A DNA stretch of 64,000 nucleotides from Exiguobacterium sp. AM39-5BH (GCF_003467445.1 NZ_QSGS01000003.1:124001-188000); one strand, 5' to 3'; shown: positions 18,121 through 26,760, counted from the stretch's first letter. Notes: generated from the letters alone by a model not told the origin. Numbers and translations: made by a program.

Positions 18121-19338
18121 ATGGCCATCTTCCAATACGAAGGTAAACTGCTGAACGGGAAGCGTAAGAAAGGGCGGGTCACTGCCGTCTCGCTCCGCGA
18201 AGCGAAAGAAAAGTTGCGCCAAGAATCGATCCTCGTCACCGAGCTCGCCGAACTCGAGTCGACAGGATTGAATAAAGAAGTCAATCTGCTCCCGGAGCGG
18301 GTCAAGATTGAACATTTGATTATGTACGTGCGCCAGTTCGCGACGCTCATCCGGGCCGGTGTGCCGATTGTCCGGGCCACGTCTATCTTGCGCGTCCAGA
18401 CCGAATCGAAAGTGTTGAAGAAGACGCTCAGCCAAGTCGAGGACGATTTGCGCGAAGGGATCGCGTTCTCGGAGGCGATCAAGAAACATCCGCGCGTATT
18501 CTCGAACTTCTTCAGCTCGATGGCGCTCGCAGGTGAGGCGAGCGGGAACTTGGAGGAGGCGCTCGACCAAATCGGGCTCCAGCTCCAAAAACAATATGAC
18601 GTCAAACGGAAAGTCATCTCGGCGTTGACGTATCCGCTCGTCGTGTCGATCGTCGCCATCGGCGTCGTCGCGTTCCTCATGGTGAACGTCGTCCCGACGT
18701 TTGCGAGCATCTTCGGCCAGCTCGGTGGAGAACTGCCGCTCATCACACGCATCGTCGTCGCCGTTTCCGATTTCGTCGCCGCCTATTGGTGGCTCATCTT
18801 CGGCGGGGCACTTCTCGCACTGCTCGTCTTTATGTGGATGTTGAAGCGCGACAAGGAACGGTATGTGATTGATGGATTGCTGTTGAAGATGCCGATTTTC
18901 GGGCCGATCGTCCTAAAGTCGCAAATCGCGTTATTGACCCGAAGTTTGGCCGTCTTGCTGCAAGCGGCGGTCCCGATTTTATCGGCAATTGAGATCACTG
19001 AAAAAATTGTCTCGAACCGTGTCATCCGAAAAGGACTCGGCGAGGCGCGCAAGATGATGGCACAAGGACTCCCGCTCCATGAACCGCTCGAACGGAACGA
19101 TAGCTTTCCACCGCTCATGACGCAAATGATTGCTGTAGGCGAGGAGAGCGGGGATTTGGACTCGATGTTGAACGAGGTCGCGGAGTTCTATGAGACCGAA
19201 GTCGAGACGACGACGGACCGATTGAAGTCCATCATCGAGCCGCTGTTGATTGTCGTCTTGGCGAGCATTGTCGGGGTCATCGTCATCGCCATCGTCGTCC
19301 CGATGTTCCAAATTTATGGAGATATCCAAAATCAGTAG
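18121..19338 (+). CDS. pilC: type IV pilus inner-membrane platform protein PilC
   Basis: PilC/GspF-family platform protein on which PilB and PilT act. The 405-residue protein has two repeated T2SS-F domains (about 70-195 and 273-395), each with the pattern QFATLIRAGVPIVRA / SLAVLLQAAVPILSA. Membrane segments follow at about 170-195 (VVSIVAIGVVAFLMVNVVPTF), 222-243 and 375-398. The N-terminus MAIFQYEGKLLNGKRKKG is the typical short cytosolic domain. It ends the pilB-pilT-pilC block; an AT-rich spacer with its own likely promoter separates it from pilA. Confidence 0.95.
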   Translation: MAIFQYEGKLLNGKRKKGRVTAVSLREAKEKLRQESILVTELAELESTGLNKEVNLLPERVKIEHLIMYVRQFATLIRAGVPIVRATSILRVQTESKVLKKTLSQVEDDLREGIAFSEAIKKHPRVFSNFFSSMALAGEASGNLEEALDQIGLQLQKQYDVKRKVISALTYPLVVSIVAIGVVAFLMVNVVPTFASIFGQLGGELPLITRIVVAVSDFVAAYWWLIFGGALLALLVFMWMLKRDKERYVIDGLLLKMPIFGPIVLKSQIALLTRSLAVLLQAAVPILSAIEITEKIVSNRVIRKGLGEARKMMAQGLPLHEPLERNDSFPPLMTQMIAVGEESGDLDSMLNEVAEFYETEVETTTDRLKSIIEPLLIVVLASIVGVIVIAIVVPMFQIYGDIQNQ

Positions 19339-19479
19339 AAATTTCTTAGTTTATGCATATAAACTACTTTTCAACTCCAAATTTTGAATGTATAGTAAAA
19401 TTGTTCTACTTTTAATTAGGTCAAATGTAATGGATGCGGCACACAACACAGCACAATACAAAAAAGGGGAGAATGAATC
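19339..19479 (+). promoter_or_regulatory. AT-rich leader and candidate promoter of the major pilin gene
   Basis: A 141-base spacer. TTTTCA at about 19368-19373 and TATAGT at about 19391-19396 are a plausible but weak -35/-10 pair with 17-base spacing. AAAAGGGGAGAATGA just before the ATG is a strong ribosome site, as expected for an abundant pilin. The remaining leader is unassigned. Confidence 0.4.
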
Positions 19480-19968
19480 ATGTTAGAGAAAATGAAAATG
19501 ATTTGGCAAGATGCCAAACAATTGAAAGATGAGCGCGGACTCACACTCGTCGAGTTGCTCGTCGTCGTCGTTATTTTAGGAATTATCGCAGCCATCGCCG
19601 TTGTCGCAATTGGTGGGATTATCGAGAACTCGAAGAAGGATGCGATGGTTGCCGATGCGAAGCAGATGGTGAGTTCAGCCAAGTTGTATACAGCATCGAA
19701 CCCAGTTAAAGCTGGAGAGTCAGTTGAGTTGGTGTTTGTTGGAACTGAAACTAAGGACGCAACTAAAGCAGATGGTTCAAAGTACATTTCAAATCTTCAA
19801 GATCCATTTGGAGAAAACTATACTACTGCATTGGTAAAAATTACTGAAGGTGGAGGTAATTATACTTACGCAACCACTTTGGTAGGTTCTAAATTTAAAT
19901 TCGAAAACAAAGGTGAAAAAGCGCTTACTAAAGATAGTACAAACTTAGCTCCCGTTACTAAGCCTTAA
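19480..19968 (+). CDS. pilA: major type IV pilin (prepilin)
   Basis: A 162-residue prepilin: 20-residue charged leader ending DERG, then LTLVELLVVVVILGIIAAIAVVAIGGIIENSKK, with leucine instead of phenylalanine at +1 and glutamate at +5. The helix continues (DAMVADAKQMVSSAKLYTA), followed by a glycine- and threonine-rich beta head with no cysteines. The conserved 5' third has the GC of its neighbours, but from about 19690 the head-coding part is AT-rich (35% G+C in 19801-19860 by hand count, against 48% in 19561-19620). This suggests the exposed head was replaced or diversified by recombination. Confidence 0.93.
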   Translation: MLEKMKMIWQDAKQLKDERGLTLVELLVVVVILGIIAAIAVVAIGGIIENSKKDAMVADAKQMVSSAKLYTASNPVKAGESVELVFVGTETKDATKADGSKYISNLQDPFGENYTTALVKITEGGGNYTYATTLVGSKFKFENKGEKALTKDSTNLAPVTKP

Positions 19969-19979
19969 TAAACTGTTTT

Positions 19980-20026
19980 CCGGCTGGCGCTGGGCACTCG
20001 CTCAGCCTAGCCGGTTTTCTGTTTTT
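19980..20026 (+). terminator. terminator (possibly partial) after pilA
   Basis: CCGGCT and AGCCGG with an inner GCTG/CAGC-type pairing form a hairpin at 19980-20014, followed by T-rich sequence. It may set a high pilA to pilD transcript ratio. Confidence 0.7.
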
Positions 20027-20059
20027 GGCATATACTTACAAGTAAGGAAGTGACCTTGA

Positions 20060-20812
20060 TTGGATGAACTCATTGGACTCATTTATAGCCTCGTCCTCGG
20101 GGCCGTCATCACGTCATTCACGAACGTCGTCGGGCTCCGCGTGCCACGCAAACAGTCCATCGTCACACCGCGCTCGCATTGTCCGTCATGCGGACACGTC
20201 TTATCCGCTTGGGAGCTGATTCCGGTCTTCGGTTACGTGTTCCTGCGCGGGAAATGCCGCGGCTGTGGCGGGCGGATCGCGCCGACGTACCCGCTCTTTG
20301 AATTGCTTGGAGCGGTTGGTTACGCCTATAGCTTCTGGCTGTATGGCTTCAGCCTCACGACGCTCCTCGCGTTCGTCTTCTTATCGACGCTCCTCGCTTT
20401 GGCGATGTCGGACTTGTCGACGATGCTCGTTCCGAACGTGATTCTCATGTTCACGGCACCGGTCCTCCTATTGCTCGCCTATAGCGCGGGTGTGGTCTGG
20501 TGGAGCCCGATTGCCGGGGCCGCACTCGGTTTCGCTGTCCTCGCCACCGTTTTTTTCGTCTCCAAGGGGGGACTTGGGGCCGGCGATGTCAAACTATTTA
20601 CAGTAATCGGGCTCGTCCTCGGGCCGCGCGACGTCCTCGTCGCACTCTTTTTATCGAGCTTGATTGGCGCGATCGTCGGAGTGACGCTCATCGGCTTGAA
20701 ACGAATGGATCGCAAACAGCCGATTCCGTTCGTGCCGTCGATCGCACTCGGCACGATGCTGACGTTTTGGTTCAGCGAACGCTTTTTTGATTGGTATTTT
20801 GATTTGATGTAG
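20060..20812 (+). CDS. pilD: prepilin peptidase / N-methyltransferase
   Basis: PilD (TadA/ComC class) cleaves and N-methylates the prepilins of this locus in the membrane. The 250-residue protein has the N-terminal domain with two zinc CxxC motifs (CPSCGH and CRGCGG), the aspartyl-protease motif in MSDLSTMLVPN, and GGLGAGDVKLF with the second catalytic aspartate (GxGD). About eight hydrophobic segments are visible. The start codon is TTG at 20060, preceded by AAGGAAG at 9 bases. It occupies the position of comC in Bacillus (after folC, before maf). Confidence 0.93.
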   Translation: MDELIGLIYSLVLGAVITSFTNVVGLRVPRKQSIVTPRSHCPSCGHVLSAWELIPVFGYVFLRGKCRGCGGRIAPTYPLFELLGAVGYAYSFWLYGFSLTTLLAFVFLSTLLALAMSDLSTMLVPNVILMFTAPVLLLLAYSAGVVWWSPIAGAALGFAVLATVFFVSKGGLGAGDVKLFTVIGLVLGPRDVLVALFLSSLIGAIVGVTLIGLKRMDRKQPIPFVPSIALGTMLTFWFSERFFDWYFDLM

Positions 20813-20824
20813 GGGGAAACCAGC

Positions 20825-22468
20825 ATGAGCCGGTCTATAGAGAAAGGAACGGTCGCGTATTTTTCGTTCGATGCGCTCAGCATCCACGGGGCCGTGATTA
20901 AACAAGGCGTGTTCAAGCGTAGCGCGTCCGTCCAATTGGCGAAAGGCGCTTACGTGGGGGGACGGATTGAAGACGAGAACGCATTCGGTCTCGCTTTCGA
21001 TGAACTGTGCCGTAAACTGAAAGTACGAAAAGGGATGGTCTGTGCCGTCGATATGGCCGAGACCGAAGTGTTGTCCCGCAAAGTCGAGATTCCATCGACG
21101 ATCCCGAAAGATGAGATTCGCGGCTATCTGTTTATGGAGATCGGCAGCTCGATCATCTTGCCGTTCGACGACGTCGCCTTCGACTACGAGGTGCTCGGCG
21201 AAACGGAGACGAAGACCGAGGTCATGCTCCACGCCGTCTCGGTCGATTTGACGAAAGCCATCCGCGCCTACATGAAGAAACGCGGGTTCCAATTGAAAAA
21301 AATCGTTCCACGCCCGGTCGCGATCGCGACCGGCGTGAGCCGACTCGAGACGCTCGACCCGCTCAAATCGACGCTCCTCTGGCACGTGACACCGTTCGCG
21401 CACCAGTTGCTCGTCCTCGAGGAAGGGCAAATCCGGTTCATCCGGGCCATCGAGACGGACCTCCCGTACCGCGCCGAGACGACAGACGGAATCATCACGT
21501 ATACATACAGCGGCTCGAAGGAGACGCTCGCGACGCAGACAGATGAGTGGTTGAACGAACTCGCCCGCTTCCTCGATTTCTATCGTTACTCGCTCCGGAC
21601 GGACGGGCGTCCGATTGATGAGTTGCTCGTCTCGGGGACGGTCCCGAACCTCGACAGCCTCGTCCGAACGATCGAAAGTGAAGCGATGGTGCCGGTCAAA
21701 CGAATCGCTGACCCGCTCCCGCTCTCTCACGCGACGCCATTGTCACATCAGATGTTGCCGCTCCTCGGTATGGCGACGCTCGACAAGGAACACGATGCTA
21801 ACTTCATCAACTCGACCGATGTGACGCTCCGTTGGCCGATTATCGCGAGCCTGCTCGCGCTGTTGATTGGCGGCGGCGCGACCGGTTACTTGTTCTATGA
21901 AGTGAACGAGTTGACACAAAACGAGGCGCAACTTGAAGAACAGTTGCAGCTCGTCCGCATCTATCAGACCGAGCAAGTGAATTCGAAGGGGCAGCAAGTC
22001 CTGTCGCTCGAGCAGACGGTGACTGCGCTCACGGCTGAAGAAAAGTTGGCCGTACCCGCGCTGCGGGCGTTGACGGAACAACTGCCGCCGACGGGCTACG
22101 TGTTGACGTATAATTATGCCGACGGTTCGCTCATGAGCGTGCGCACCCAGTTCGAGACGCTCGCCGATTTGAACGTGTTCCAACGCTCGCTCTTGAACGA
22201 CCCAAGATTCGAGAACGTCAAACTGCTCGGAGTGACGACCGAGACGAAAGCGGAGACGGAACAGGAAGAGACGGACACTAACACGGATCCCACCCAGTCG
22301 CCGAGCGTGCTCGATTCGATAGACGAACCGCTTCCGCGCTACATCGGCGAGTTCACTTTCACGTTCATCGATGCCGAACCGGAGACGCCGGGAGGGGAAA
22401 CTCCAGAGGGGGAGACACCGGACGGCGAGACGGAAGAGACGACCGATGAGGAGGTGGTGAGCGAATGA
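20825..22468 (+). CDS. PilM-PilN fusion protein
   Basis: A 547-residue protein that joins two usually separate pilus proteins. Residues 1-330 resemble actin-like PilM (FKRSASVQLAKGAYVGG, EVLSRKVEIPSTIPKDEIRGYLFMEI, later the GTVPNLDSL nucleotide-fold end). RWPIIASLLALLIGGGATGY (about 337-356) is a membrane segment, followed by a coiled coil (about 358-395) and an outer PilN-type domain (LPPTGYVLTYNYADGSLMSV, FQRSLLNDPRFENVKLLGV). The C-terminus holds repeats of GETPxG and an acidic tail. The fusion physically ties cytosolic PilM to membrane PilN. pilO follows with a 4-base overlap. Confidence 0.82.
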   Translation: MSRSIEKGTVAYFSFDALSIHGAVIKQGVFKRSASVQLAKGAYVGGRIEDENAFGLAFDELCRKLKVRKGMVCAVDMAETEVLSRKVEIPSTIPKDEIRGYLFMEIGSSIILPFDDVAFDYEVLGETETKTEVMLHAVSVDLTKAIRAYMKKRGFQLKKIVPRPVAIATGVSRLETLDPLKSTLLWHVTPFAHQLLVLEEGQIRFIRAIETDLPYRAETTDGIITYTYSGSKETLATQTDEWLNELARFLDFYRYSLRTDGRPIDELLVSGTVPNLDSLVRTIESEAMVPVKRIADPLPLSHATPLSHQMLPLLGMATLDKEHDANFINSTDVTLRWPIIASLLALLIGGGATGYLFYEVNELTQNEAQLEEQLQLVRIYQTEQVNSKGQQVLSLEQTVTALTAEEKLAVPALRALTEQLPPTGYVLTYNYADGSLMSVRTQFETLADLNVFQRSLLNDPRFENVKLLGVTTETKAETEQEETDTNTDPTQSPSVLDSIDEPLPRYIGEFTFTFIDAEPETPGGETPEGETPDGETEETTDEEVVSE

Positions 22469-23172
22469 AACGCTCGACCATTTATTTGATTTTCACGATT
22501 TGTTTGTTCGCGGCCATCGCCGTGCCGTCTTATTTTGGTTACCAGTATTTCATCCACCAAGGCAACGTCAAATCGCTCGAACGGGAACTGTCGCTTGAAC
22601 AGACGAAGCTCGAACTGTTGCGCCAAGAAGGCGAAGTCGTCGACGTCGCCGACTCGCAGCGCCTGCAGACGCGCGTCCCGACGGAAGCAGCGCTTGACAC
22701 CGTCGTCGAGACGTTGTCGCAGGCGAGTCAGCTCTCTGACGTCCGCGTGACGAGCATCGCCTTCGCCGATGGGGTCGTCGCCGAATCGGAAGTGCCGGAA
22801 GACATCGACGAGCCGGAACCGAACGACGTGAGCGCGACAGCTGAACCGGCTGAACCGGTCGACATCACGCCGGTCAACGCTTCGTCGGTCCGCTCGACGG
22901 TCTCGCTCCAAGCGGACACGTACGAGTCGCTTGTCTTGTTCCTTGAGTCGGTCGAGTCGATGAACCGGATTCACATCTTGCGCACGGTCCAATTCACTGG
23001 ACCGACGGAGACGGGACCGAACACGACCGAGACGGCTGAGCCGCTCGACTTCACGGTCGAACTCGACGCGTTTTATCGCCCTGATCTCGATCAACTTGTC
23101 CCGGACCGTTACGTACCGGAGCAGACATTCACGCCGAAAGATATTCCGGTGTATGACTATACGACGCCATGA
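22465..23172 (+). CDS. pilO: PilO-like pilus alignment protein
   Basis: A 235-residue bitopic protein: membrane segment at about 7-28, a coiled coil (about 34-60: SLERELSLEQTKLELLRQEGEVV), then an outer ferredoxin-like PilO domain split by an acidic, proline-rich insert (about 105-140). The segment VSLQADTYESLVLFLESVESMNRIHILRTVQF is the typical PilO strand-helix-strand. PilO pairs with PilN in the alignment complex, and here it is encoded directly after the PilM-PilN fusion with overlapping start and stop. It is the last gene before a strong terminator. Confidence 0.82.
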   Translation: MKRSTIYLIFTICLFAAIAVPSYFGYQYFIHQGNVKSLERELSLEQTKLELLRQEGEVVDVADSQRLQTRVPTEAALDTVVETLSQASQLSDVRVTSIAFADGVVAESEVPEDIDEPEPNDVSATAEPAEPVDITPVNASSVRSTVSLQADTYESLVLFLESVESMNRIHILRTVQFTGPTETGPNTTETAEPLDFTVELDAFYRPDLDQLVPDRYVPEQTFTPKDIPVYDYTTP

Positions 23173-23176
23173 TCCG

Positions 23177-23208
23177 AACGTCCCTTTGGAAAAAAGGGAC
23201 GTTTTTTT
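23177..23208 (+). terminator. intrinsic terminator ending the pilus operon
   Basis: AACGTCCCTT and AAGGGACGTT form the stem, followed by a T7 tract. Confidence 0.9.
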
Positions 23209-23311
23209 GAGGGGCCGTGGATTGTGTTTGTGTGCACGTTTGCCTACAATCGACAGTGAACTGTGATACAGGAAAGAAGCCCGTTACGCACATATGGAAG
23301 GAGTCGTTACA

Positions 23312-23899
23312 ATGAAACCAACACAGAAACGTGTCATCCTCGCCTCGATGTCACCGCGGCGAACCGAGCTGTTGAGCCAGGCTGGCATCACGCATGAGGT
23401 GATTCCGTCCACCGTCGTCGAAGGAACGAACGGACAAGAACACCCGGATGCCTATGTCGGACGTCTCGCCCGCGAGAAAGCGATGGACGTCGCCAGAAAC
23501 AACCGTGACGCCATCGTCATCGGCTCGGATACGGTCGTCGTCTTAGACGGGACGATTTTAGAGAAGCCGACAGACCGGGACGACGCGCGGGACATGCTGC
23601 AACGACTTTCGGGGGCGATGCATGAAGTGCTCACCGGCGTCAGCATCATCGGGCCCGAGCGGCAAGACTTGTTCGTCACGACGACGCACGTCACGTTCAT
23701 CGACATCCCGGACGCGTGGCTCGACGGCTACCTCGATTCGACGGAGCCGTACGATAAAGCCGGCGCTTACGGCATCCAAGGATCGGGCGGTCTGTTCGTC
23801 GAACGGCTCGAAGGAGACTTTTATAACGTCGTCGGTCTGCCGATCCGTCCGCTCGTCGAGACGCTCGGACGACACGGGGTATCGCCGCGCTTTCTGTGA
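23312..23899 (+). CDS. maf: Maf-like nucleotide pyrophosphatase
   Basis: Maf hydrolyses non-canonical or UTP/dTTP-type nucleoside triphosphates in the cytosol and is linked to septum control in Bacillus. The 195-residue protein has LASMSPRRTELLSQAGI (phosphate loop), REKAMDVA, GSDTVVVLDG, the KP motif ILEKPTDRDDARDMLQRLSG and YDKAGAYGIQGSGGLFVERLEGDFYNVVGLP. The ATG at 23312 has GGAAGGAG 8 bases upstream; an in-frame ATG at 23294 lies within that ribosome site region. Overlaps or abuts radC downstream. Confidence 0.95.
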   Translation: MKPTQKRVILASMSPRRTELLSQAGITHEVIPSTVVEGTNGQEHPDAYVGRLAREKAMDVARNNRDAIVIGSDTVVVLDGTILEKPTDRDDARDMLQRLSGAMHEVLTGVSIIGPERQDLFVTTTHVTFIDIPDAWLDGYLDSTEPYDKAGAYGIQGSGGLFVERLEGDFYNVVGLPIRPLVETLGRHGVSPRFL

Positions 23900-23928
23900 A
23901 TGAAGCGAAAGTTGGTGAAGGAATGACC

Positions 23929-24552
23929 ATGGTGCTCGACCGAAGTGTTGAATCCGCGATCGCCCGGCTGCTCCAAATCGGGGGCAGGGGTGGCGACCCG
24001 CACGAGACGGCCCGACGGCTGTCCGATGTGTATCCGACGCTCCGGGCGCTATCGCAGGCGTCCGTGAGCGATCTCTGTCAAATCGAGGGCATGACGAAGA
24101 AGAAAGCCGAGCAGCTGCTCGCGGCGTTCGCAATCGGTCTCCGTTACGTTGAGGAACCGAAAGTGGAGACGCCGACAATCCGTTCGCCCCAGGACGCCTA
24201 TGAACTGCTCCGTGATGAGCTCCGGCTGTTGAATCAAGAACATTTCATCTGCCTGTATTTGAACACGAAGAACCAGCTCATCGCCCGCAAGACGCTGTTC
24301 GTTGGCGGGCTCAATTCATCGATCGTCCATCCGCGCGACGTGTTCCGCGAGGCGCTCAAACTGTCGGCGGCGTGTTTCATCGCCGTCCATAACCACCCGA
24401 GCGGGGACGCGACTCCGAGCCGGGAAGACATCGAGGTGTCGGAGCGGCTCGTCGAGGCCGGGCACATCGTCGGCATCGCTTGCCTCGACCACGTCATCAT
24501 CGGGGAGGGGCATTACGTCAGCATGAAGCAGCGAGGGTATATGAACGGCTGA
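23929..24552 (+). CDS. radC: RadC/JAB-domain protein, short N-terminus
   Basis: RadC family protein with a helix-hairpin-helix-like N-part (VSDLCQIEGMTKKKAEQLLAAF) and a JAMM metalloprotease-like domain: NQEHFICLYLNTKNQLI, then HNHPSGDATPSREDIE (HxH-x7-S-x2-D). The cellular role is unclear; the original repair phenotype was later disputed. Starts are possible at GTG 23896 (overlapping the maf stop), ATG 23923 and ATG 23929. The last has GAAGGA 6 bases upstream, giving 207 residues. The usual N-terminal PRERL...LSDAELLA segment is shortened to SVESAIARLLQIGG. Confidence 0.88.
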   Translation: MVLDRSVESAIARLLQIGGRGGDPHETARRLSDVYPTLRALSQASVSDLCQIEGMTKKKAEQLLAAFAIGLRYVEEPKVETPTIRSPQDAYELLRDELRLLNQEHFICLYLNTKNQLIARKTLFVGGLNSSIVHPRDVFREALKLSAACFIAVHNHPSGDATPSREDIEVSERLVEAGHIVGIACLDHVIIGEGHYVSMKQRGYMNG

Positions 24553-24558
24553 TGTGTA

Positions 24559-24584
24559 AAGCGGGCAGACATGCCTGCTTTTTT
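24559..24584 (+). terminator. intrinsic terminator after radC
   Basis: AAGCGGGCA and TGCCTGCTT pair (one G-T) around a short loop, followed by T6. Confidence 0.85.
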
Positions 24585-24667
24585 GTTTAGAGGAGTCATC
24601 CGCTGTGGCGTCGAAAACGAGGAGTATACATTTCAACACGATCTACCAAGAAGGAAAGTGACGCGAC

Positions 24668-25504
24668 ATGAATAAGAGAACCATTTATCACGAACAGGAT
24701 TTGAAAGTGATACTGACGGACATCAAGGACGGGAAGGTTCGGTTGCACGACTTGGACGAGGAACGGGTCCTCCAGTCGATGCTCCATCACATCGGCTCAA
24801 CGGATGCGGAGCTTCGGGACCAATTGATTTATACGCTGTTTTATCGATTCATCATCGAAGACGAGCAACTGACGGACGAACAGTTGACGGACATGTTCCA
24901 GACAACGCTCAAATACCATTTGTTCCACGGCATCGGGGAGACGGCATCAGATACCGTCTTCACGCGGGCGTTCTCGACGCTGTTGGTCGCCTTGATCGTG
25001 TATCAGGACCGTCAACGTGGATTTTTATCGGAAGCGGATCTCGATATGTTGAAGGCGAAGCTCCTGGCCTATCTCGATTGTGAAATCGACACGAGAGGTT
25101 ATGTGCCCGGCAAAGGCTGGGCCCATTCGATCGCCCATGTGGCCGATGCCTTCGACGAGCTCGCTTTGCATCCGCACCTTGATGAGACGGAGTTCGGCGA
25201 GATGCTCGAGGCGCTGTGGGACAAAGTGATGATTCCAAGCATTTATGTGCATGATGAGGATGAGCGGTTGCTGAATCCCATCTTCGCCTTACTCGGGCGC
25301 GGGATGGACGAGCACGAAATCGTCGTTCTATTAGACGGTCTGCCGGCCCAATTGAGCGCACAAAAACAGCAACTCGAACCCGAGCAATATTGGCACGTCG
25401 TTCATAACGTGAAAACGTTTTTAAAGAGCTTCTTCATGAAATTGGATGACACAAACCGACCGATGCTTCAAACCGCCGTGTTCGAAGCGATGAAGCAGAT
25501 TTGA
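24668..25504 (+). CDS. DUF2785-type protein of unknown function
   Basis: A 278-residue cytosolic protein made mostly of helices. The stretch RGYVPGKGWAHSIAHVADAFDELALHP is what I recognise as the signature of DUF2785 proteins, which are frequent in Bacillales and have no assigned function. No signal peptide or membrane segment is present. AGAAGGAAAGTG precedes the ATG at about 10 bases. It is a single gene between two terminators and lies between radC and mreB, a position that is not part of the conserved Bacillus order. Confidence 0.72.
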   Translation: MNKRTIYHEQDLKVILTDIKDGKVRLHDLDEERVLQSMLHHIGSTDAELRDQLIYTLFYRFIIEDEQLTDEQLTDMFQTTLKYHLFHGIGETASDTVFTRAFSTLLVALIVYQDRQRGFLSEADLDMLKAKLLAYLDCEIDTRGYVPGKGWAHSIAHVADAFDELALHPHLDETEFGEMLEALWDKVMIPSIYVHDEDERLLNPIFALLGRGMDEHEIVVLLDGLPAQLSAQKQQLEPEQYWHVVHNVKTFLKSFFMKLDDTNRPMLQTAVFEAMKQI

Positions 25505-25525
25505 CGAGAACCCGTAACGATTCAC

Positions 25526-25553
25526 GCAGGCGCTTACACTCGCTTGCTTTTTT
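25526..25553 (+). terminator. intrinsic terminator after the DUF2785 gene
   Basis: GCAGGCG pairs with CGCTTGC (one G-T) around an eight-base loop, followed by T6. Confidence 0.75.
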
Positions 25554-25647
25554 GATTTGCGTTTTTGTCGAAAAGAAGGCACACTAATATACGGTGAGAC
25601 AGGACTGAGATGAACGTTATTGTAAATAACCTGTAATCGAATGAACG

Positions 25648-25675
25648 TTTTCAAACATGATTTTTCCGTTATAAT
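25648..25675 (+). promoter_or_regulatory. promoter of the mreBCD-minCD operon
   Basis: TTTTCA at 25648-25653 and a perfect TATAAT at 25670-25675 with a 16-base spacer, about 35 bases upstream of the mreB start. Confidence 0.65.
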
Positions 25676-25709
25676 AAAAAATAGTGTAACCAAGAGAGGA
25701 GCAGCACGT

Positions 25710-26747
25710 ATGTTTCGTAGTTTTAACCGAGAAATCGGAATCGACCTTGGAACGGCAAACACGCTCGTTTATGTAAAGGGTCAAGGCATTGTTGTTCGTG
25801 AACCGTCCGTAGTGGCGTTCCGCACAGATACAGGTAGAATTGAGGCCGTAGGTAACCAGGCCAAAGATATGATTGGACGTACGCCAGGTAACGTCACGGC
25901 ACGCCGTCCGATGAAAGATGGGGTTATCGCCGATTTCGAGACGACAGCGACGATGATCAAATACTTCATGGAGCAAGCTCAGAAGTCGAAGAGCGGATTG
26001 TTCTCATCAAAAACGAACGTCATGATCTGTGTACCAAGTGGTATCACATCAGTCGAAAAACGCGCTGTAGAAGACGCAGCCAAGCAAGCGGGCGCACGTG
26101 AAGCGTACACAATCGAAGAACCGTTCGCGGCAGCAATCGGTGCCGGTCTCCCGGTTTGGGAACCGACAGGCTCGATGGTCGTTGATATCGGTGGCGGCAC
26201 GACCGAAGTCGCAGTGATTTCACTGGGCGGCATCGTGACGAGTCAATCGATTCGTGTCGGTGGTGACGAAATGGATGACGCCATTATTCGTTATATCAAA
26301 AACAAATATAACCTCATGATCGGGGAGCGGACGTCAGAGACGCTTAAGATGGAAATCGGGTCAGCTCGAATCGACGCGTCGAACGAGACTGAAAAAATGG
26401 AAATCCGAGGTCGTGATCTCGTGACAGGTCTTCCAAAACAAATCGAAGTCTCGGCTGCTGAAGTATGCGAAGCATTATCGGATACGGTTGAAGCAATTCT
26501 TGCCGGTGTGAAACAAACGCTCGAGCAGACGCCGCCGGAACTTGCCGCTGACGTCATGGACCGCGGTATCGTCCTCACAGGCGGTGGTGCACTCCTTAAA
26601 AACTTGGATGATGTCATCTCGGACGAAACACATATCCCGACGCTCGTCGCGGATGAACCGCTCGATTGCGTCGCAATCGGTACGGGAAAATCTCTTGAAA
26701 TGATGGACGTCCTCCGTTCAAAATCAGGCATCTCGTCGCGTCGATGA
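25710..26747 (+). CDS. mreB: rod shape-determining actin homologue MreB
   Basis: MreB forms membrane-bound filaments that direct lateral wall synthesis. The 345-residue protein has the actin-fold motifs: [19 protein letters not shown] (phosphate 1), [63 protein letters not shown] (phosphate 2) and [15 protein letters not shown]. The ATG at 25710 follows GAGAGGAGCAGCACGT; the frame is open upstream to 25641 but that part contains the promoter. First gene of mreB-mreC-mreD-minC-minD, the standard Bacillus order. Confidence 0.97.
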   Translation: MFRSFNREIGIDLGTANTLVYVKGQGIVVREPSVVAFRTDTGRIEAVGNQAKDMIGRTPGNVTARRPMKDGVIADFETTATMIKYFMEQAQKSKSGLFSSKTNVMICVPSGITSVEKRAVEDAAKQAGAREAYTIEEPFAAAIGAGLPVWEPTGSMVVDIGGGTTEVAVISLGGIVTSQSIRVGGDEMDDAIIRYIKNKYNLMIGERTSETLKMEIGSARIDASNETEKMEIRGRDLVTGLPKQIEVSAAEVCEALSDTVEAILAGVKQTLEQTPPELAADVMDRGIVLTGGGALLKNLDDVISDETHIPTLVADEPLDCVAIGTGKSLEMMDVLRSKSGISSRR

Positions 26748-26760
26748 GTGGTGACACACG

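Noticed and set aside
17490..18752. 420-codon open frame on the minus strand
   Set aside because: It lies fully antisense to pilT and pilC, which have clear motifs. It has no ribosome site and its low-complexity composition mirrors the codon bias of the other strand.
20651..21730. 359-codon minus-strand frame rich in Arg, Asp and His
   Set aside because: Antisense shadow of pilD and the PilM-PilN fusion; the composition is typical of a reversed GC-rich gene.
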